Shown: positions 9,306 through 19,107 of the stretch, in pieces
How positions within the stretch are numbered: the stretch's first letter is position 1
How the letters are laid out: each line of letters opens with the position of its first letter
NCBI RefSeq assembly: GCF_008017835.1
Contig: NZ_VRLT01000028.1
Coordinates: 124,001-188,000 of the forward strand
Reading direction: 5' to 3'
Length of the DNA: 64,000 nt
From: Mesonia sp. HuA40
GTDB lineage: Bacteria > Bacteroidota > Bacteroidia > Flavobacteriales > Flavobacteriaceae
Position numbers and translations under genes: made by a program
Notes under the pieces: generated by a model
What the model saw: the letters and a program-made list of their open reading frames with translations, nothing else
Database searches by the model: none
Told to the model about the DNA's origin: nothing

Positions 9306-9334
9306 CATTTATTTAGAATAAATTTAAGTAACAA

Positions 9335-11746
9335 ATGAGGGTTTTCCTTGTACTTTTTATCACGGGACTTAGTTTTTTAAGCTTGCAGGCGCAAGAGTTG
9401 ACCAATTTAAGAAACCTAACAGGACAGGTAGTCTTTAAAGATGGTAGCCCAGTGGTATCGGCACTCATTTATATTCCTGCAAATGCTAAATCGTCGTATT
9501 CTGATGAGCAAGGCTATTTTAGTATTTCAGGCATAGCCTCACAAGAATACGAAGTCATCATTCAGCCTTTTGGACAAAAAGAGATACGCCTCACAGTCGA
9601 TTTAAGCGAGCATTCCGACAATCTTTATATAGCGCTCCAACAAGAAACCAATTTCGCTTTAGAAGACGTTGTAATAAAAAGCAAATCTAAAATCCGCGAG
9701 AGCAAAGAAAAGGGCTATAATATAGAGGTGGTGAACACCCAAGCCTATACTGTTCAAAATGTAGTCGCCAGTGAGCTATTAGATCGATCGGCGGGAGTAA
9801 AAATAAGACAATCTGCAGGATTGGGCTCTCATATCGATTTTAACTTAAATGGTCTTACAGGAAACTCTGTCCGTATTTTTATAGATGGAATCCCACTGCG
9901 CAATTACGGAAAGGCCTTTTCTTTAAACAACATACCCCCCAGTATGATTGAACGAATTGAAGTATATAAAGGAGTGTTACCGGGACACCTTACCGAAGAC
10001 GCTTTAGGTGGCGGCATTAATATAATTCTAAAGAAAGAAAAAAAGAACAAGCTTTCGGTTGCTTATAGTTATGGCTCTTTTAATACCCACCAGGCCGATG
10101 TGAACGCTAATTTATTTGATAGTAAAACCGGACTTAATGCTCAAATAGGCGCCTTTTATGCTTACACCGATAATAATTATGAGGTTTACGGAGACAACGT
10201 TTATGTTATTAATCCGCAAACGGGTAAAGTTAAGTATGTTAAGGCAGAGCGTTTTCACGATAGTTATGAATCTAAGGGTATTCAAGCCAATTTAAGTATA
10301 CGCGACAAATCTTTCGCAGATGAGTTGAGTCTAGGTTTGTTATTTTCTGATATGGATAATGACATACAAACCGGGGCTACCATGGATGTGGTTTATGGCA
10401 ATAGAAGGTCTGAGCGCGACACCCGTATGATTAACTTAAAATACGAAAAAGACAACTTAATCTTACCCAATCTAAGCGCAAAAACCTTTGTATCTTATTC
10501 TCAAACCAACCGTAAAGTTATAGACACTATCCCTTATATGTATAATTGGTTGGGCGAGATTGTTCGAGATCAAAATGGCAACCCGATTAATTGGAGAAAC
10601 TCAGGAGGAGAGGCAGGTCCCGCTACGTTAGCCAATAATAACGAGAAGAACTTTGCCAATAGAACCGGATTAAGCTATGCTTTTTCTGATACCCAGAGTC
10701 TTAATGCTAACTTTTTTTATAATCAATTTACTCGGGATATAGACGACCCAAAATTACCTAAGGCCGAAAATGAACTGCTCGACACGCGCTTTTTAAGCAA
10801 AACCATTCTCAGCTTCTCTTATGAAGCCAAATGGTTGAATGAGAAACTCACCTCAACCTTATTTTTCAAAAATTATCACCAAAAAGTAAAACTTACAGAC
10901 TACACCAAAAGACAAGACAAACTTACCGCCACTGCGTACGATAAAAAAATAAGCTTCAACGGCTATGGTGCAGCATTCTCCTATGCTTTGACCGATGAAA
11001 TTTTGATTACCAGCTCGGTAGAAAAAGCCATACGTATGCCAGGGATATTTGAACTCTTAGGTAATACTTCAGAGAATATTTTACCTACCTACAACTTAAG
11101 ACCAGAGAACAGCACCAATGTAAATCTAGGCGCAAGTTTAGGCAGCTTTAGTTTTAATAAACATCAGCTTAAAGCGGATATAAATTTTTTCTTAAGAGAT
11201 ATTAGCGATATGATTGTACGGGGAATTGCAAGTAATATCACCGATCAATACGGATTTGAAAATCTAGGTAAAGTACGCAGTACAGGGGTAGACCTTGAAA
11301 TGAATTATAACTATGACCAGCGCTTTACACTTACCGCCAACCTTTCTAATTTTAATGCCCGCTATAATTTAAAGTACGATGAGTATGGCTCAGAATACAT
11401 TTATTATGGCGACCGCTTGCGTAATGCTCCATTTCTAACGGGTAATTTATATGCCAATTATGAGTTTAAAAATTTATTTAAGCAAAACCACGGGCTCAAT
11501 TTACACTACAATTTTGGCTATACGCATCGGTTTTTTAGAAACTGGGAAAGCCTAGCCAGTCAAGGTAAAGCTTATATACCCACACAAGCCGTGCACAGTG
11601 CAGGGGTGAATTACCGTTTTCCCGGAAACAAGGTTGTACTTGGCTTTGATGCCAAAAACATTACCAACGAGCATTTATTCGACAATTGGGCCCTGCAAAA
11701 ACCAGGTAGAGCCTTTTATTTTAAAATAACCTATAACGCAATATAA
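9335..11746 (+). CDS. TonB-dependent outer-membrane receptor
   Basis: Imports a metal chelate or similar ligand through the outer membrane using TonB energy. The 803-residue protein starts with a signal peptide (VLFITGLSFLSLQAQ). A carboxypeptidase-regulatory-like beta domain follows (about 28-105, LTGQVVFKDGSPVVSALIYI). The plug domain (about 120-235) contains VRIFIDGIPL and IERIEVYKGVLPGHLTEDALGG, and the rest is a 22-strand type beta-barrel. The final FYFKITYNAI ends in a typical outer-membrane strand. It is followed 11 bases later by a DUF4374 lipoprotein, and farther on by DUF2271 and PepSY reductase genes. That set points to siderophore or heme-like uptake, resembling the XusABC xenosiderophore layout of Bacteroides; the ligand is unknown. 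Confidence 0.9.
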   Translation: MRVFLVLFITGLSFLSLQAQELTNLRNLTGQVVFKDGSPVVSALIYIPANAKSSYSDEQGYFSISGIASQEYEVIIQPFGQKEIRLTVDLSEHSDNLYIALQQETNFALEDVVIKSKSKIRESKEKGYNIEVVNTQAYTVQNVVASELLDRSAGVKIRQSAGLGSHIDFNLNGLTGNSVRIFIDGIPLRNYGKAFSLNNIPPSMIERIEVYKGVLPGHLTEDALGGGINIILKKEKKNKLSVAYSYGSFNTHQADVNANLFDSKTGLNAQIGAFYAYTDNNYEVYGDNVYVINPQTGKVKYVKAERFHDSYESKGIQANLSIRDKSFADELSLGLLFSDMDNDIQTGATMDVVYGNRRSERDTRMINLKYEKDNLILPNLSAKTFVSYSQTNRKVIDTIPYMYNWLGEIVRDQNGNPINWRNSGGEAGPATLANNNEKNFANRTGLSYAFSDTQSLNANFFYNQFTRDIDDPKLPKAENELLDTRFLSKTILSFSYEAKWLNEKLTSTLFFKNYHQKVKLTDYTKRQDKLTATAYDKKISFNGYGAAFSYALTDEILITSSVEKAIRMPGIFELLGNTSENILPTYNLRPENSTNVNLGASLGSFSFNKHQLKADINFFLRDISDMIVRGIASNITDQYGFENLGKVRSTGVDLEMNYNYDQRFTLTANLSNFNARYNLKYDEYGSEYIYYGDRLRNAPFLTGNLYANYEFKNLFKQNHGLNLHYNFGYTHRFFRNWESLASQGKAYIPTQAVHSAGVNYRFPGNKVVLGFDAKNITNEHLFDNWALQKPGRAFYFKITYNAI

Positions 11747-11757
11747 ACCTAAATAAT

Positions 11758-13041
11758 ATGATTTTTAAAAACACCTTTTTTAGTAAAAGTAAAATTAATT
11801 TGCTTGCCGCTATTGGCATTTCGCTTAGCTTGTTTAGCTGTGATTCTGATGATGATAACGGCAGCAAAACCACTCCGCCTGTTGGGAACCAATCCTATTA
11901 CAATGTGGTTTTTGGTGTAAGTTCTGAAGGTAACTCGGGAACCTACGCACAGGCACTTGAAAACATCTCTGAGGGTAACATCAGTTTTAATGGTAAAGGT
12001 TTTGAAGTTCCTTCGGTAAGAACAGCTAGAATCTACGGATCTCCGTCAGGTGAATTTTTATATAACCTTAGCTATGGTGGCGGTATGATTTATAAATACC
12101 AAGTAAATGGCGGGTCTAATTATACCCAATTAGCCGAAACTAACGTTCAGGTAGCAATGGGTACCGCCTACCCGCGTTGGACAGTGGTAAGCAAAGACAA
12201 TGCCTTGGTGCATACAATTAACACCGAAAACCAATACGATGAGAACGAGAACTATACCTACACTAAGTCTGAGGCGGTATTACAGAATATTGGTTTAGAG
12301 AATATGAGTTTAGAAGAAAAAAGCGTATTGGAAATACCAAGTTTTGAGGATAACTACCATATCTGGAGAATAGATAACCCGACTATCAAAAACGGAAAGG
12401 CTTACTATGGGGTGGCAATGCGCCAGTTTGATCCTGCTACGGGTGAAAACGTAAACCCAGAAACCTATAAAGCAACTACTATGGTGGTAGATTATCCTGA
12501 ATTGACCAATTTACAATTTTTACAATCTGAAAATGCTCAAGGTTCTACTTATGGATACAGAACTCCTGTCTATCACGGTGACGAGCAAGGTGATATTTAC
12601 CATTTAACTAGCAACCCTGCTAAGCTTTTAAAAATAAGTAACGAAACCTACGACAACACCTACTCATTTGATTTAGCTAATGCCTTAGGAATGGCCAAAG
12701 TGGGTGCAAACGGTTGGTTCTATGTAGGTAACGGAATCGGTTACGTTCCTTTTTACGATGCTAGCAAAGGTCGAGGAAAAGAAGAAGCCGCTTGGGGAGT
12801 AGCACGTATTGATATTTATAACCAAACAGCTACCAAATTAAACCTTCCTAATAACCTATGGATGTGGTACTACCAATCGGGTGTGGTAGGTAGAGATGGT
12901 AAATTTTATATGGCCATTACCCCATTAGGGCAAAAGGGAAACATCTATAAGTTTGATCCTAATAGCACTTCGCCAGATGCTTTTGAAGTTGGTGCACAGC
13001 TAGAAAACGGAGCAGATTCATTTTACTTAGGGGTTTATTAA
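11758..13041 (+). CDS. DUF4374 surface lipoprotein, probable siderophore-binding partner
   Basis: A 427-residue lipoprotein. The lipobox LFSC is at about residues 24-27 and is followed immediately by DSDDDNG. Acidic residues right after the lipid-modified Cys act as a surface-export signal in Bacteroidota, so a cell-surface location is likely. The mature part has repeated short beta-rich units, consistent with a beta-propeller, and matches my recollection of the DUF4374 family. A protein of this family accompanies the receptor in xenosiderophore systems such as XusABC, where the lipoprotein binds the ferric siderophore. The gene is 11 bases from the receptor stop and ends at a strong terminator, so these two genes form one transcription unit. 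Confidence 0.8.
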   Translation: MIFKNTFFSKSKINLLAAIGISLSLFSCDSDDDNGSKTTPPVGNQSYYNVVFGVSSEGNSGTYAQALENISEGNISFNGKGFEVPSVRTARIYGSPSGEFLYNLSYGGGMIYKYQVNGGSNYTQLAETNVQVAMGTAYPRWTVVSKDNALVHTINTENQYDENENYTYTKSEAVLQNIGLENMSLEEKSVLEIPSFEDNYHIWRIDNPTIKNGKAYYGVAMRQFDPATGENVNPETYKATTMVVDYPELTNLQFLQSENAQGSTYGYRTPVYHGDEQGDIYHLTSNPAKLLKISNETYDNTYSFDLANALGMAKVGANGWFYVGNGIGYVPFYDASKGRGKEEAAWGVARIDIYNQTATKLNLPNNLWMWYYQSGVVGRDGKFYMAITPLGQKGNIYKFDPNSTSPDAFEVGAQLENGADSFYLGVY

Positions 13042-13062
13042 AAAATACCCAAAACTAAAAAC

Positions 13063-13094
13063 AAAAACCTGCTCTAAAAATGGAGCAGGTTTTT
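13063..13094 (+). terminator. Terminator after the receptor/lipoprotein operon
   Basis: Stem AAAAACCTGCTC / GAGCAGGTTTTT, loop TAAAAATG. It separates the receptor/lipoprotein pair from the three-gene redox block that follows, which may be read through or have its own promoter. Confidence 0.85.
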
Positions 13095-13140
13095 ATAAAA
13101 GTCCGACTTTTACAATTATCAAAATTAGACATAACACATT

Positions 13141-14625
13141 ATGAAACATTTACTTCAAATAAGCCTGATACTTTTTCTGAGTTTATCGGCAAATGCACAA
13201 GATAATATTTTTTGGTCTGCCGATTTCTGGAAACAAAATCCCGATATCACCACCATTGAAGCAAAAATAAAGGAAGGTAACAGTCCAACTGCTTTAAACT
13301 CTCGCGGTTTTGATGCCGTAAGCTACGCCATTCTTAATAAAGTTTCTAATGCTAGTATTAAATACCTTTTAGAGCTACCAGGAAACGAAGTAAATAAACT
13401 TACCCACGACAAACGCACCTATATTTTTTGGGCAGCCAATAAAGGCAATGTGGCCCTGCTCGATTATTTATTTAAAAAGGGAGCAAACCCAAAAGTTTTT
13501 GATAACCGCCTGTATAGCCCAATTATGTTTGCGGCACGGGCTGGACTTGAAAACACGGCGGTTTATGATATCTTAATTAAAAATGGAGTTGATCCAGCCT
13601 ATGCAAATCCCAAAGGAATAAACGCTCTTTTAGTTTTGGCAGGGACGGCAAAAGACTGGTCAATTTTAGACTACTTCATCAAAAAAGGATTAATGTTAAA
13701 TCATACCGACAACACTGGAAAAAATGCTGTCGATTATGCAGCGGTAACCGGTAATAAAAAAATAATGACCGAACTAATCCGTAAAGGAGTAGCTTATAAA
13801 GACATTAATAAAGATAATACCAATTTGTTTCATCAAGCAGCAAGCAGTAGCCGTGCAGGCGATAATAAACTTGAGTTTTTTAAATACTTGAATACTCTAG
13901 AGCTTGACCCGCATCAAAAAGATCAGGAAAACAAAAACATACTCCATTACCTGGCAAAAAATAATTCACACCCAGAAAACCTCGATTACTTTTTCTCTAG
14001 AAAAGTTGATATAGACGCTATAGATAATCATGGGAATACCGTTTTACTATATGCTGCTTCTCAAAATAATTTACCAGTGGTTAATTTTGTGCTAGACCAC
14101 AGTAAAAGCATTAACCACACCAATAAAGCAGGTGAAAGTGCATTGACTTTAGCCGTGCGAAACAATGGCGCAGAGATAGTAGCGCTATTATTAGAAAACG
14201 GAGCGCATACCAATACCGTTAGTCAAGACCAAAGAACCCTACTGGGTCATTTGATTTCAGGATACTCAGCGCGGTCAAAAGAAGATTTTTATAAAAAATG
14301 GGAATTGCTTAAAGCTAAAAATCTTGACTTTAAAGCAAAACAAGGTAAAGGGAATACCCTATTGCATTTAGCTGCCGAAAAAGAAGACCTCAACTTGATC
14401 GACGCATTGTTGCAAGAGGGGGTTGATATCAACGCCCAAAATGACGAGGGAGTAACCTTACTTCATAAAATAAGCTTAACGGCAAAAGACAGCAAAATGT
14501 TGAAAGAATTAGTGAAACGCGGTGCCAACCCAAGCATTAAAACGCTTTTTGAAGAAACCGCCTATGACATGGCACGTGAAAACGAGCTGCTAAAGAATGA
14601 AAACATCCAATTTTTAAAATCATAA
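13141..14625 (+). CDS. Secreted ankyrin-repeat protein
   Basis: A 494-residue protein with an N-terminal signal peptide (LLQISLILFLSLSANAQ), so it is predicted periplasmic. The rest is a run of ankyrin-type repeats of about 33 residues, visible as elements such as GNVALLDYLFKKGANP, GNKKIMTELIRKG, NGAEIVALLLENGAHTNT and EDLNLIDALLQEGVDI. Ankyrin repeats bind proteins, and no catalytic motif is visible. It lies 8 bases upstream of the DUF2271 gene, which is followed by the PepSY reductase; an assembly or protection role for the periplasmic redox partners is plausible but is inference. Confidence 0.85.
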   Translation: MKHLLQISLILFLSLSANAQDNIFWSADFWKQNPDITTIEAKIKEGNSPTALNSRGFDAVSYAILNKVSNASIKYLLELPGNEVNKLTHDKRTYIFWAANKGNVALLDYLFKKGANPKVFDNRLYSPIMFAARAGLENTAVYDILIKNGVDPAYANPKGINALLVLAGTAKDWSILDYFIKKGLMLNHTDNTGKNAVDYAAVTGNKKIMTELIRKGVAYKDINKDNTNLFHQAASSSRAGDNKLEFFKYLNTLELDPHQKDQENKNILHYLAKNNSHPENLDYFFSRKVDIDAIDNHGNTVLLYAASQNNLPVVNFVLDHSKSINHTNKAGESALTLAVRNNGAEIVALLLENGAHTNTVSQDQRTLLGHLISGYSARSKEDFYKKWELLKAKNLDFKAKQGKGNTLLHLAAEKEDLNLIDALLQEGVDINAQNDEGVTLLHKISLTAKDSKMLKELVKRGANPSIKTLFEETAYDMARENELLKNENIQFLKS

Positions 14626-14633
14626 ATCAAGTT

Positions 14634-15113
14634 ATGCGAATCAAATCTGCAATACTTAGTATATTTCTATTAGCCTTAATGGCTTTTAACACCAACACTA
14701 GCTCCTCATACAAATGTCTCATTCAGTTAAAGAATTATGAAGGAGAAGGAGCTTATGTGGTAGTATCGGTGGTAAACCAAGCCAACGAATACCAAAAAAC
14801 CTTACAAGTTTTAGGCGATGACTCAGAGTGGTACAAAGACCTTCCTCAATGGTATGCTCATTGGCAAAAAAAGACCGAAAGTATAGACGCTATAACGGGA
14901 GCCACCATAAGCGGTGGGGAGCGTGCCATAAAAATACTTGAAATACCCACACACAACATTGATGCAGGTTACAAGCTAAGATTTGAAACCGCTGTAGAAG
15001 ATCAAGATTATTTTGCAACAGACTTGGAGTTTGAGCTCACCAAAGAAAACCTAAAACAAAAACAAGAAGGTAAAGGCTACATACGGTACGTACGCCTACT
15101 CGAACAAAAATAA
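14634..15113 (+). CDS. DUF2271 periplasmic protein with flavinylation-like motif
   Basis: A 159-residue protein with a signal peptide (SAILSIFLLALMAFNT). The sequence matches the DUF2271 type: short, beta-rich, ending in YIRYVRLLEQK. Residues 85-91 read DAITGAT, which fits the D-x-x-(S/T)-G-A-(S/T) target that ApbE enzymes modify by attaching FMN to the last Thr/Ser; here that would be Thr91. I infer a periplasmic FMN-carrying electron-transfer protein. It is sandwiched between the ankyrin protein and the PepSY/flavodoxin/reductase fusion, the natural electron donor. No ApbE gene is in the window, so modification would need an enzyme encoded elsewhere. Confidence 0.8.
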   Translation: MRIKSAILSIFLLALMAFNTNTSSSYKCLIQLKNYEGEGAYVVVSVVNQANEYQKTLQVLGDDSEWYKDLPQWYAHWQKKTESIDAITGATISGGERAIKILEIPTHNIDAGYKLRFETAVEDQDYFATDLEFELTKENLKQKQEGKGYIRYVRLLEQK

Positions 15114-15140
15114 AGCAACAAAAGTTAGACGAGCGCTTGT

Positions 15141-17342
15141 ATGAGCATATCCCCTTGGAGATTAATTCACTTGGCCTTAGCCTGGGTAAGTTTTCTGTTT
15201 CTGGCATTGGCCAGTTTAACCGGAATCATACTCGGGCTAGCGCCTATAGATCAAAAGCTGCAACAACACAACCGCTTCTCCCTAGAAGATATTAGCCTAG
15301 CTAGCACGCTTGATAAGCTCAACCAATCTCAAGAAGAAATACTTTGGTTAGAGGTAGACAACAACGGTGGCGTATTGGCATCGGTGGTGAATGCCGAGGG
15401 TGAAAACCAAGAGGTTTTTATCAATCCGCTCACCGGGGAGGTTTTAGCGGTTAAAGAGCCCGAAAAACCTATCTATTTATGGGCAAAAACCCTACACCGC
15501 TCTTTATTCTTAAAATCTACGGGGCGTTTTCTTATCGGTTTAACTGCTTTTGTGTTGTTTTTTATCGCTTTAAGCGGAATTTTTCTCGTTAGTAAACGCC
15601 AAGGCGGATTTAAAAAATGGTTTAAACCCATAATTAAAGACAAATTTTATCCGTTATGGCATGCCCTCTTAGGACGTTGGTTATTGCTACCCATTTTAAT
15701 TATCGCTCTAAGCGGAGCCTATCTTAGCTTAATTCAATTTAACCTCATCACCACCAGCGACGCACAACATCAATTAGATGAGCACAAATGGCAAGATAGC
15801 CAACCACAAAAAATAACTGAGTTTGCAATCTTTAATGAGACCGTATTAGGCGATTTAAAACGCTTAGAATTTCCTTTCTCGCCTTTTCCCGAAGATTATT
15901 TCAGTTTACAAACCCGCACACAACACTTTATAGTCAATCAGTTTAACGGGGAAATCATCAGTGCGCACACCTACCCTATAAGCCACGTTTTAGCACATTA
16001 TAGTTTGGTACTGCATACAGGCCAAGGTAGTCTGGTCTGGTCTTTACTACTCATTCTGGCTAGTATAGGAATCTTGTTTTTTATTTATTCTGGCTTTAAA
16101 ATTATGTGGTCTAGGCAATCGGGAAAAATTAAGAATCATTATGCGCTTAAAGATTGTTCCCACCTTATTTTAGTTGGGTCTGAAGGTGGTACTACTTTCA
16201 ATTTTGCAAAAGCGCTTTACGCGGAATTGATCCGGCTGGGAGAGAAAGTTTACTTGGCAGAGATGAACCAAGTGCAACTAAACCCTAAACTTAAGCATTT
16301 AATAGTTATGACCGCCACCTACGGAAATGGTGAAGCACCTAGCAACGCTCAAAAATTTCTAAAACAGTTACAAAAACAGCATACATTAAATAAAATTGGT
16401 TTTACTGTTTTGGGTTTTGGTTCGAGAAGCTACCCACATTTTTGTGCATTTGCTAAAGAAGTGCAATCCGCTTTAAGCGAAACAAATTACTTTAAGGAAG
16501 AAATGCCTTACACTAGCATAAACAACCAATCTACCGAAGCTTTTAAAACTTGGATGATAGATTGGTGCAATAGGTTAAATATTCCTGCTAGAATACCCAA
16601 AAACATCGTCAAACCAAGAAAAATAAAGCAACAACAATTAATTTGCACGCAAAACATAAAAGAAGGACTAGGCTTAGACGCTAGCTTTTTACTTAGTTTA
16701 AAGCCCAAAGGGAGGTTAAAATTTAAATCGGGAGATTTGTTATCGATAGTTCCACCAGAAGATGAACGCGAACGTTTGTATTCTATTGGAAAATCTAAAG
16801 ACAATGAAATGTTAATTGCGGTAAAACGACATGAATTTGGTGTAGTCTCTAACTGGCTGTATCAATTAAATATAAACAACGAGCTAAGCGCTGGTTTGGT
16901 GAAAAACAAAAACTTTCATTTACCAAAACGCGCAAAACAAGTTATAATGCTAGCCACGGGTACTGGTGTTGGCCCTTTTTTAGGTATGCTTCAGCAGTCC
17001 AAACAACAGGTATGCTTATATTGGGGTGGCCGCAATCAAAAGCAATTTTCTCCTTATCGAGAGCATCTAGAACGTGCCCAAAAAGAGGGTAGCTTATCTA
17101 CTTTAAATTTGGCTTTCTCGCGTGAAACTAATCAAGAGAAATGTTATGTTCAAGACCTGTTGATGAGGGATGCCTCATTTATTGCCGAAGCGCTAAAAAA
17201 CAAGGCTGTTTTTATGATTTGCGGCTCAGTAGTAATGCAGGAGGCGGTTTTAGCGTGTCTCAACAAAATTGCGCTCACGCATAACCAAAAAGCACTTTGC
17301 TATTATGAGAGCAGAAAACAGCTTAAAATGGATTGTTATTAA
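15141..17342 (+). CDS. PepSY membrane / flavodoxin / NAD(P)H-reductase fusion
   Basis: A 733-residue inner-membrane electron-transfer protein. The first ~325 residues are the PepSY-associated membrane module with helices near 9-33, 128-151, 180-200 and 297-322. Conserved-looking His (H10, H119, H174, H286, H292) could bind heme. Residues ~340-480 are a flavodoxin-like FMN domain (VGSEGGTTFNFAK, MTATYGNGEAP). From ~500 there is a sulfite-reductase/ferredoxin-reductase type domain with the FAD motif RLYSIG (~546) and the nucleotide loop GTGVGPF (~606). The likely path is NADPH to FAD to FMN, through the membrane, to periplasmic DUF2271. Its place behind a siderophore receptor suggests a ferric reductase. 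It is the last gene of the block. Confidence 0.9.
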   Translation: MSISPWRLIHLALAWVSFLFLALASLTGIILGLAPIDQKLQQHNRFSLEDISLASTLDKLNQSQEEILWLEVDNNGGVLASVVNAEGENQEVFINPLTGEVLAVKEPEKPIYLWAKTLHRSLFLKSTGRFLIGLTAFVLFFIALSGIFLVSKRQGGFKKWFKPIIKDKFYPLWHALLGRWLLLPILIIALSGAYLSLIQFNLITTSDAQHQLDEHKWQDSQPQKITEFAIFNETVLGDLKRLEFPFSPFPEDYFSLQTRTQHFIVNQFNGEIISAHTYPISHVLAHYSLVLHTGQGSLVWSLLLILASIGILFFIYSGFKIMWSRQSGKIKNHYALKDCSHLILVGSEGGTTFNFAKALYAELIRLGEKVYLAEMNQVQLNPKLKHLIVMTATYGNGEAPSNAQKFLKQLQKQHTLNKIGFTVLGFGSRSYPHFCAFAKEVQSALSETNYFKEEMPYTSINNQSTEAFKTWMIDWCNRLNIPARIPKNIVKPRKIKQQQLICTQNIKEGLGLDASFLLSLKPKGRLKFKSGDLLSIVPPEDERERLYSIGKSKDNEMLIAVKRHEFGVVSNWLYQLNINNELSAGLVKNKNFHLPKRAKQVIMLATGTGVGPFLGMLQQSKQQVCLYWGGRNQKQFSPYREHLERAQKEGSLSTLNLAFSRETNQEKCYVQDLLMRDASFIAEALKNKAVFMICGSVVMQEAVLACLNKIALTHNQKALCYYESRKQLKMDCY

Positions 17343-17375
17343 ATATGCTTAAACCTGCCAACTTATTTAATTGTG

Positions 17376-18908
17376 CTAGGTTAATTTTTTTCGCTTAAGC
17401 ACATAAAGCTCTTCTCTTCTATCTTTTAGGTTTTTTACGCTTCCAAAATTATGCAAATCGCGTAAGGCATCAAGATCTACATCGGCTATCAAAATCATTT
17501 CGGTATTGGGTGTGGTTTCGGCCTTTATCCCATCATACGGAAATTTAAAATCTGAAGGGGTAAAAACAGCAGATTGTGCATATTGAATATCCATATTATG
17601 CACCTTTGGTAAATTACCTATACTACCTGCAATGGCCACATAGCATTCGTTTTCTACTGCGCGGGCCTGGGCGCAAAGTTTTACGCGTGAGTATCCGTTC
17701 TGGGTATCGGTTAAAAAAGGAATAAATAAAATTTGCATCCCCTCTAGAGCTAAAATCCGCGAAAGCTCTGGGAATTCAACATCGTAACAGATTAATATTC
17801 CTATTTTACCACAGTCTGTATCAAAAACCTGAAATTCTTGTCCGCCTTGCAAACCCCAAATTTGGGCCTCATCTGGAGTCACATGAATTTTTTTAAACTG
17901 CTCGGCGAGGCCGTCTCTTTTACACAAATAACCCACATTGTATAGCTTGTCCTCTATAATTTCTGGCATACTCCCGGTAATAATATTAATATTATAACTC
18001 ACGGCAAGCTGCATCATTTTTTCTTTTATAGGCTGTGTATAGGCCGCTAATTCACGAATTGCCTCGGCTTCTGATAAATGATTGTATTTTGCCATTAAAG
18101 GCGCGTTAAAAAACTCGGGGAACAGCGCAAAATCTGATCGGTAGCCCGAAAGAGATTCTACAAAGTACTCTACTTGATGCAGCAGTTCTTCTAAACTGTT
18201 ATATGAGCGCATTTGCCACTGTACCAAGCCTAAACGTACCTCTGTTTTGGTAGGCATAGGCCTACTGCTGTCTTTGGTGTAGTAAATATTATCCCATTGT
18301 AGCCATACCGCATACTCTTTTGACTGCTGGTCTCCTTCTAAATAATTAGACAGAATTCTTACAGGTCTAAAGTCATTGGCCAATTGAAAGTTAAGCACAG
18401 GATCTTCAATCTCGCAACTGCGTACTTTTTCTAAATAAACTTTAGGCGTTAGTTCTTGGGCGTATTTGTGATAATTAGGCAATCTACCACCAAAGACAAT
18501 CGCTTTTAAATTGAGTTGTTCGCACAGCTCTTTGCGGTAATCATACAGTCGTCTTCCTAAACGCAAACCTCGAAATTCTTTTTTTATGATGATATCAATT
18601 CCGTAAAGCATATCGCCATTTAGCGTATGATTTTTAAACTTGGCATCACCCACCACATCTTCATAGGTATGTTTCTCGTCTAGCTTTTTAGAATCGACAA
18701 CAATAGAGAAGGCACAACCGGCTAGATTCCCGTTAACCATTACTACGACTTGCCCCTTAGGGAAAGTTTTAAGCAATTCTCTTAACTCTTCTTTTTTCCA
18801 ATACGCATCGGGTGCATCGCCATAAATTTCGATAAAAACTTCTTTTAAGTCTTCAAAATCGTTTAAAGACAGGTAGCGCAATTCTATATGAGGAGCTTGG
18901 TTATTCAT
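17376..18908 (-). CDS. GNAT acetyltransferase / carbon-nitrogen hydrolase fusion
   Basis: A 510-residue bifunctional protein. Residues ~8-165 form a GNAT N-acetyltransferase domain, with FRGLRLGRRLYDYRK as the acetyl-CoA-binding region. Residues ~223-505 form a nitrilase-superfamily amidase with the catalytic triad visible: Glu265 (FPEFFN), Lys340 (KKIHVTPDE) and Cys374 (LICYDVEFPE). Proteins with this fusion are common in Bacteroidota; the substrate is not established from sequence. It is on the same strand as the downstream polyamine genes but is separated from them by about 200 bases, so co-transcription is uncertain. It is convergent with the PepSY reductase. Confidence 0.92.
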   Translation of the reverse strand: MNNQAPHIELRYLSLNDFEDLKEVFIEIYGDAPDAYWKKEELRELLKTFPKGQVVVMVNGNLAGCAFSIVVDSKKLDEKHTYEDVVGDAKFKNHTLNGDMLYGIDIIIKKEFRGLRLGRRLYDYRKELCEQLNLKAIVFGGRLPNYHKYAQELTPKVYLEKVRSCEIEDPVLNFQLANDFRPVRILSNYLEGDQQSKEYAVWLQWDNIYYTKDSSRPMPTKTEVRLGLVQWQMRSYNSLEELLHQVEYFVESLSGYRSDFALFPEFFNAPLMAKYNHLSEAEAIRELAAYTQPIKEKMMQLAVSYNINIITGSMPEIIEDKLYNVGYLCKRDGLAEQFKKIHVTPDEAQIWGLQGGQEFQVFDTDCGKIGILICYDVEFPELSRILALEGMQILFIPFLTDTQNGYSRVKLCAQARAVENECYVAIAGSIGNLPKVHNMDIQYAQSAVFTPSDFKFPYDGIKAETTPNTEMILIADVDLDALRDLHNFGSVKNLKDRREELYVLKRKKLT

Positions 18909-19107
18909 TAATATACAGTTTAAGACAAATGTTTTTTCGCGGAAAGTGTTAAGGAAACAATAGTAGATATAGGTTTAAGGCGCTTTATATTGAAAGAAAA
19001 AAGTAGATCTCATTTAAAACAAGCAATTGAACATTATTTTCAATTGCTTGTTGGTTAATTATCGTCAATGGGCTTCACAGCAATTTCTTTTTGCATAGAA
19101 GTAGAAA

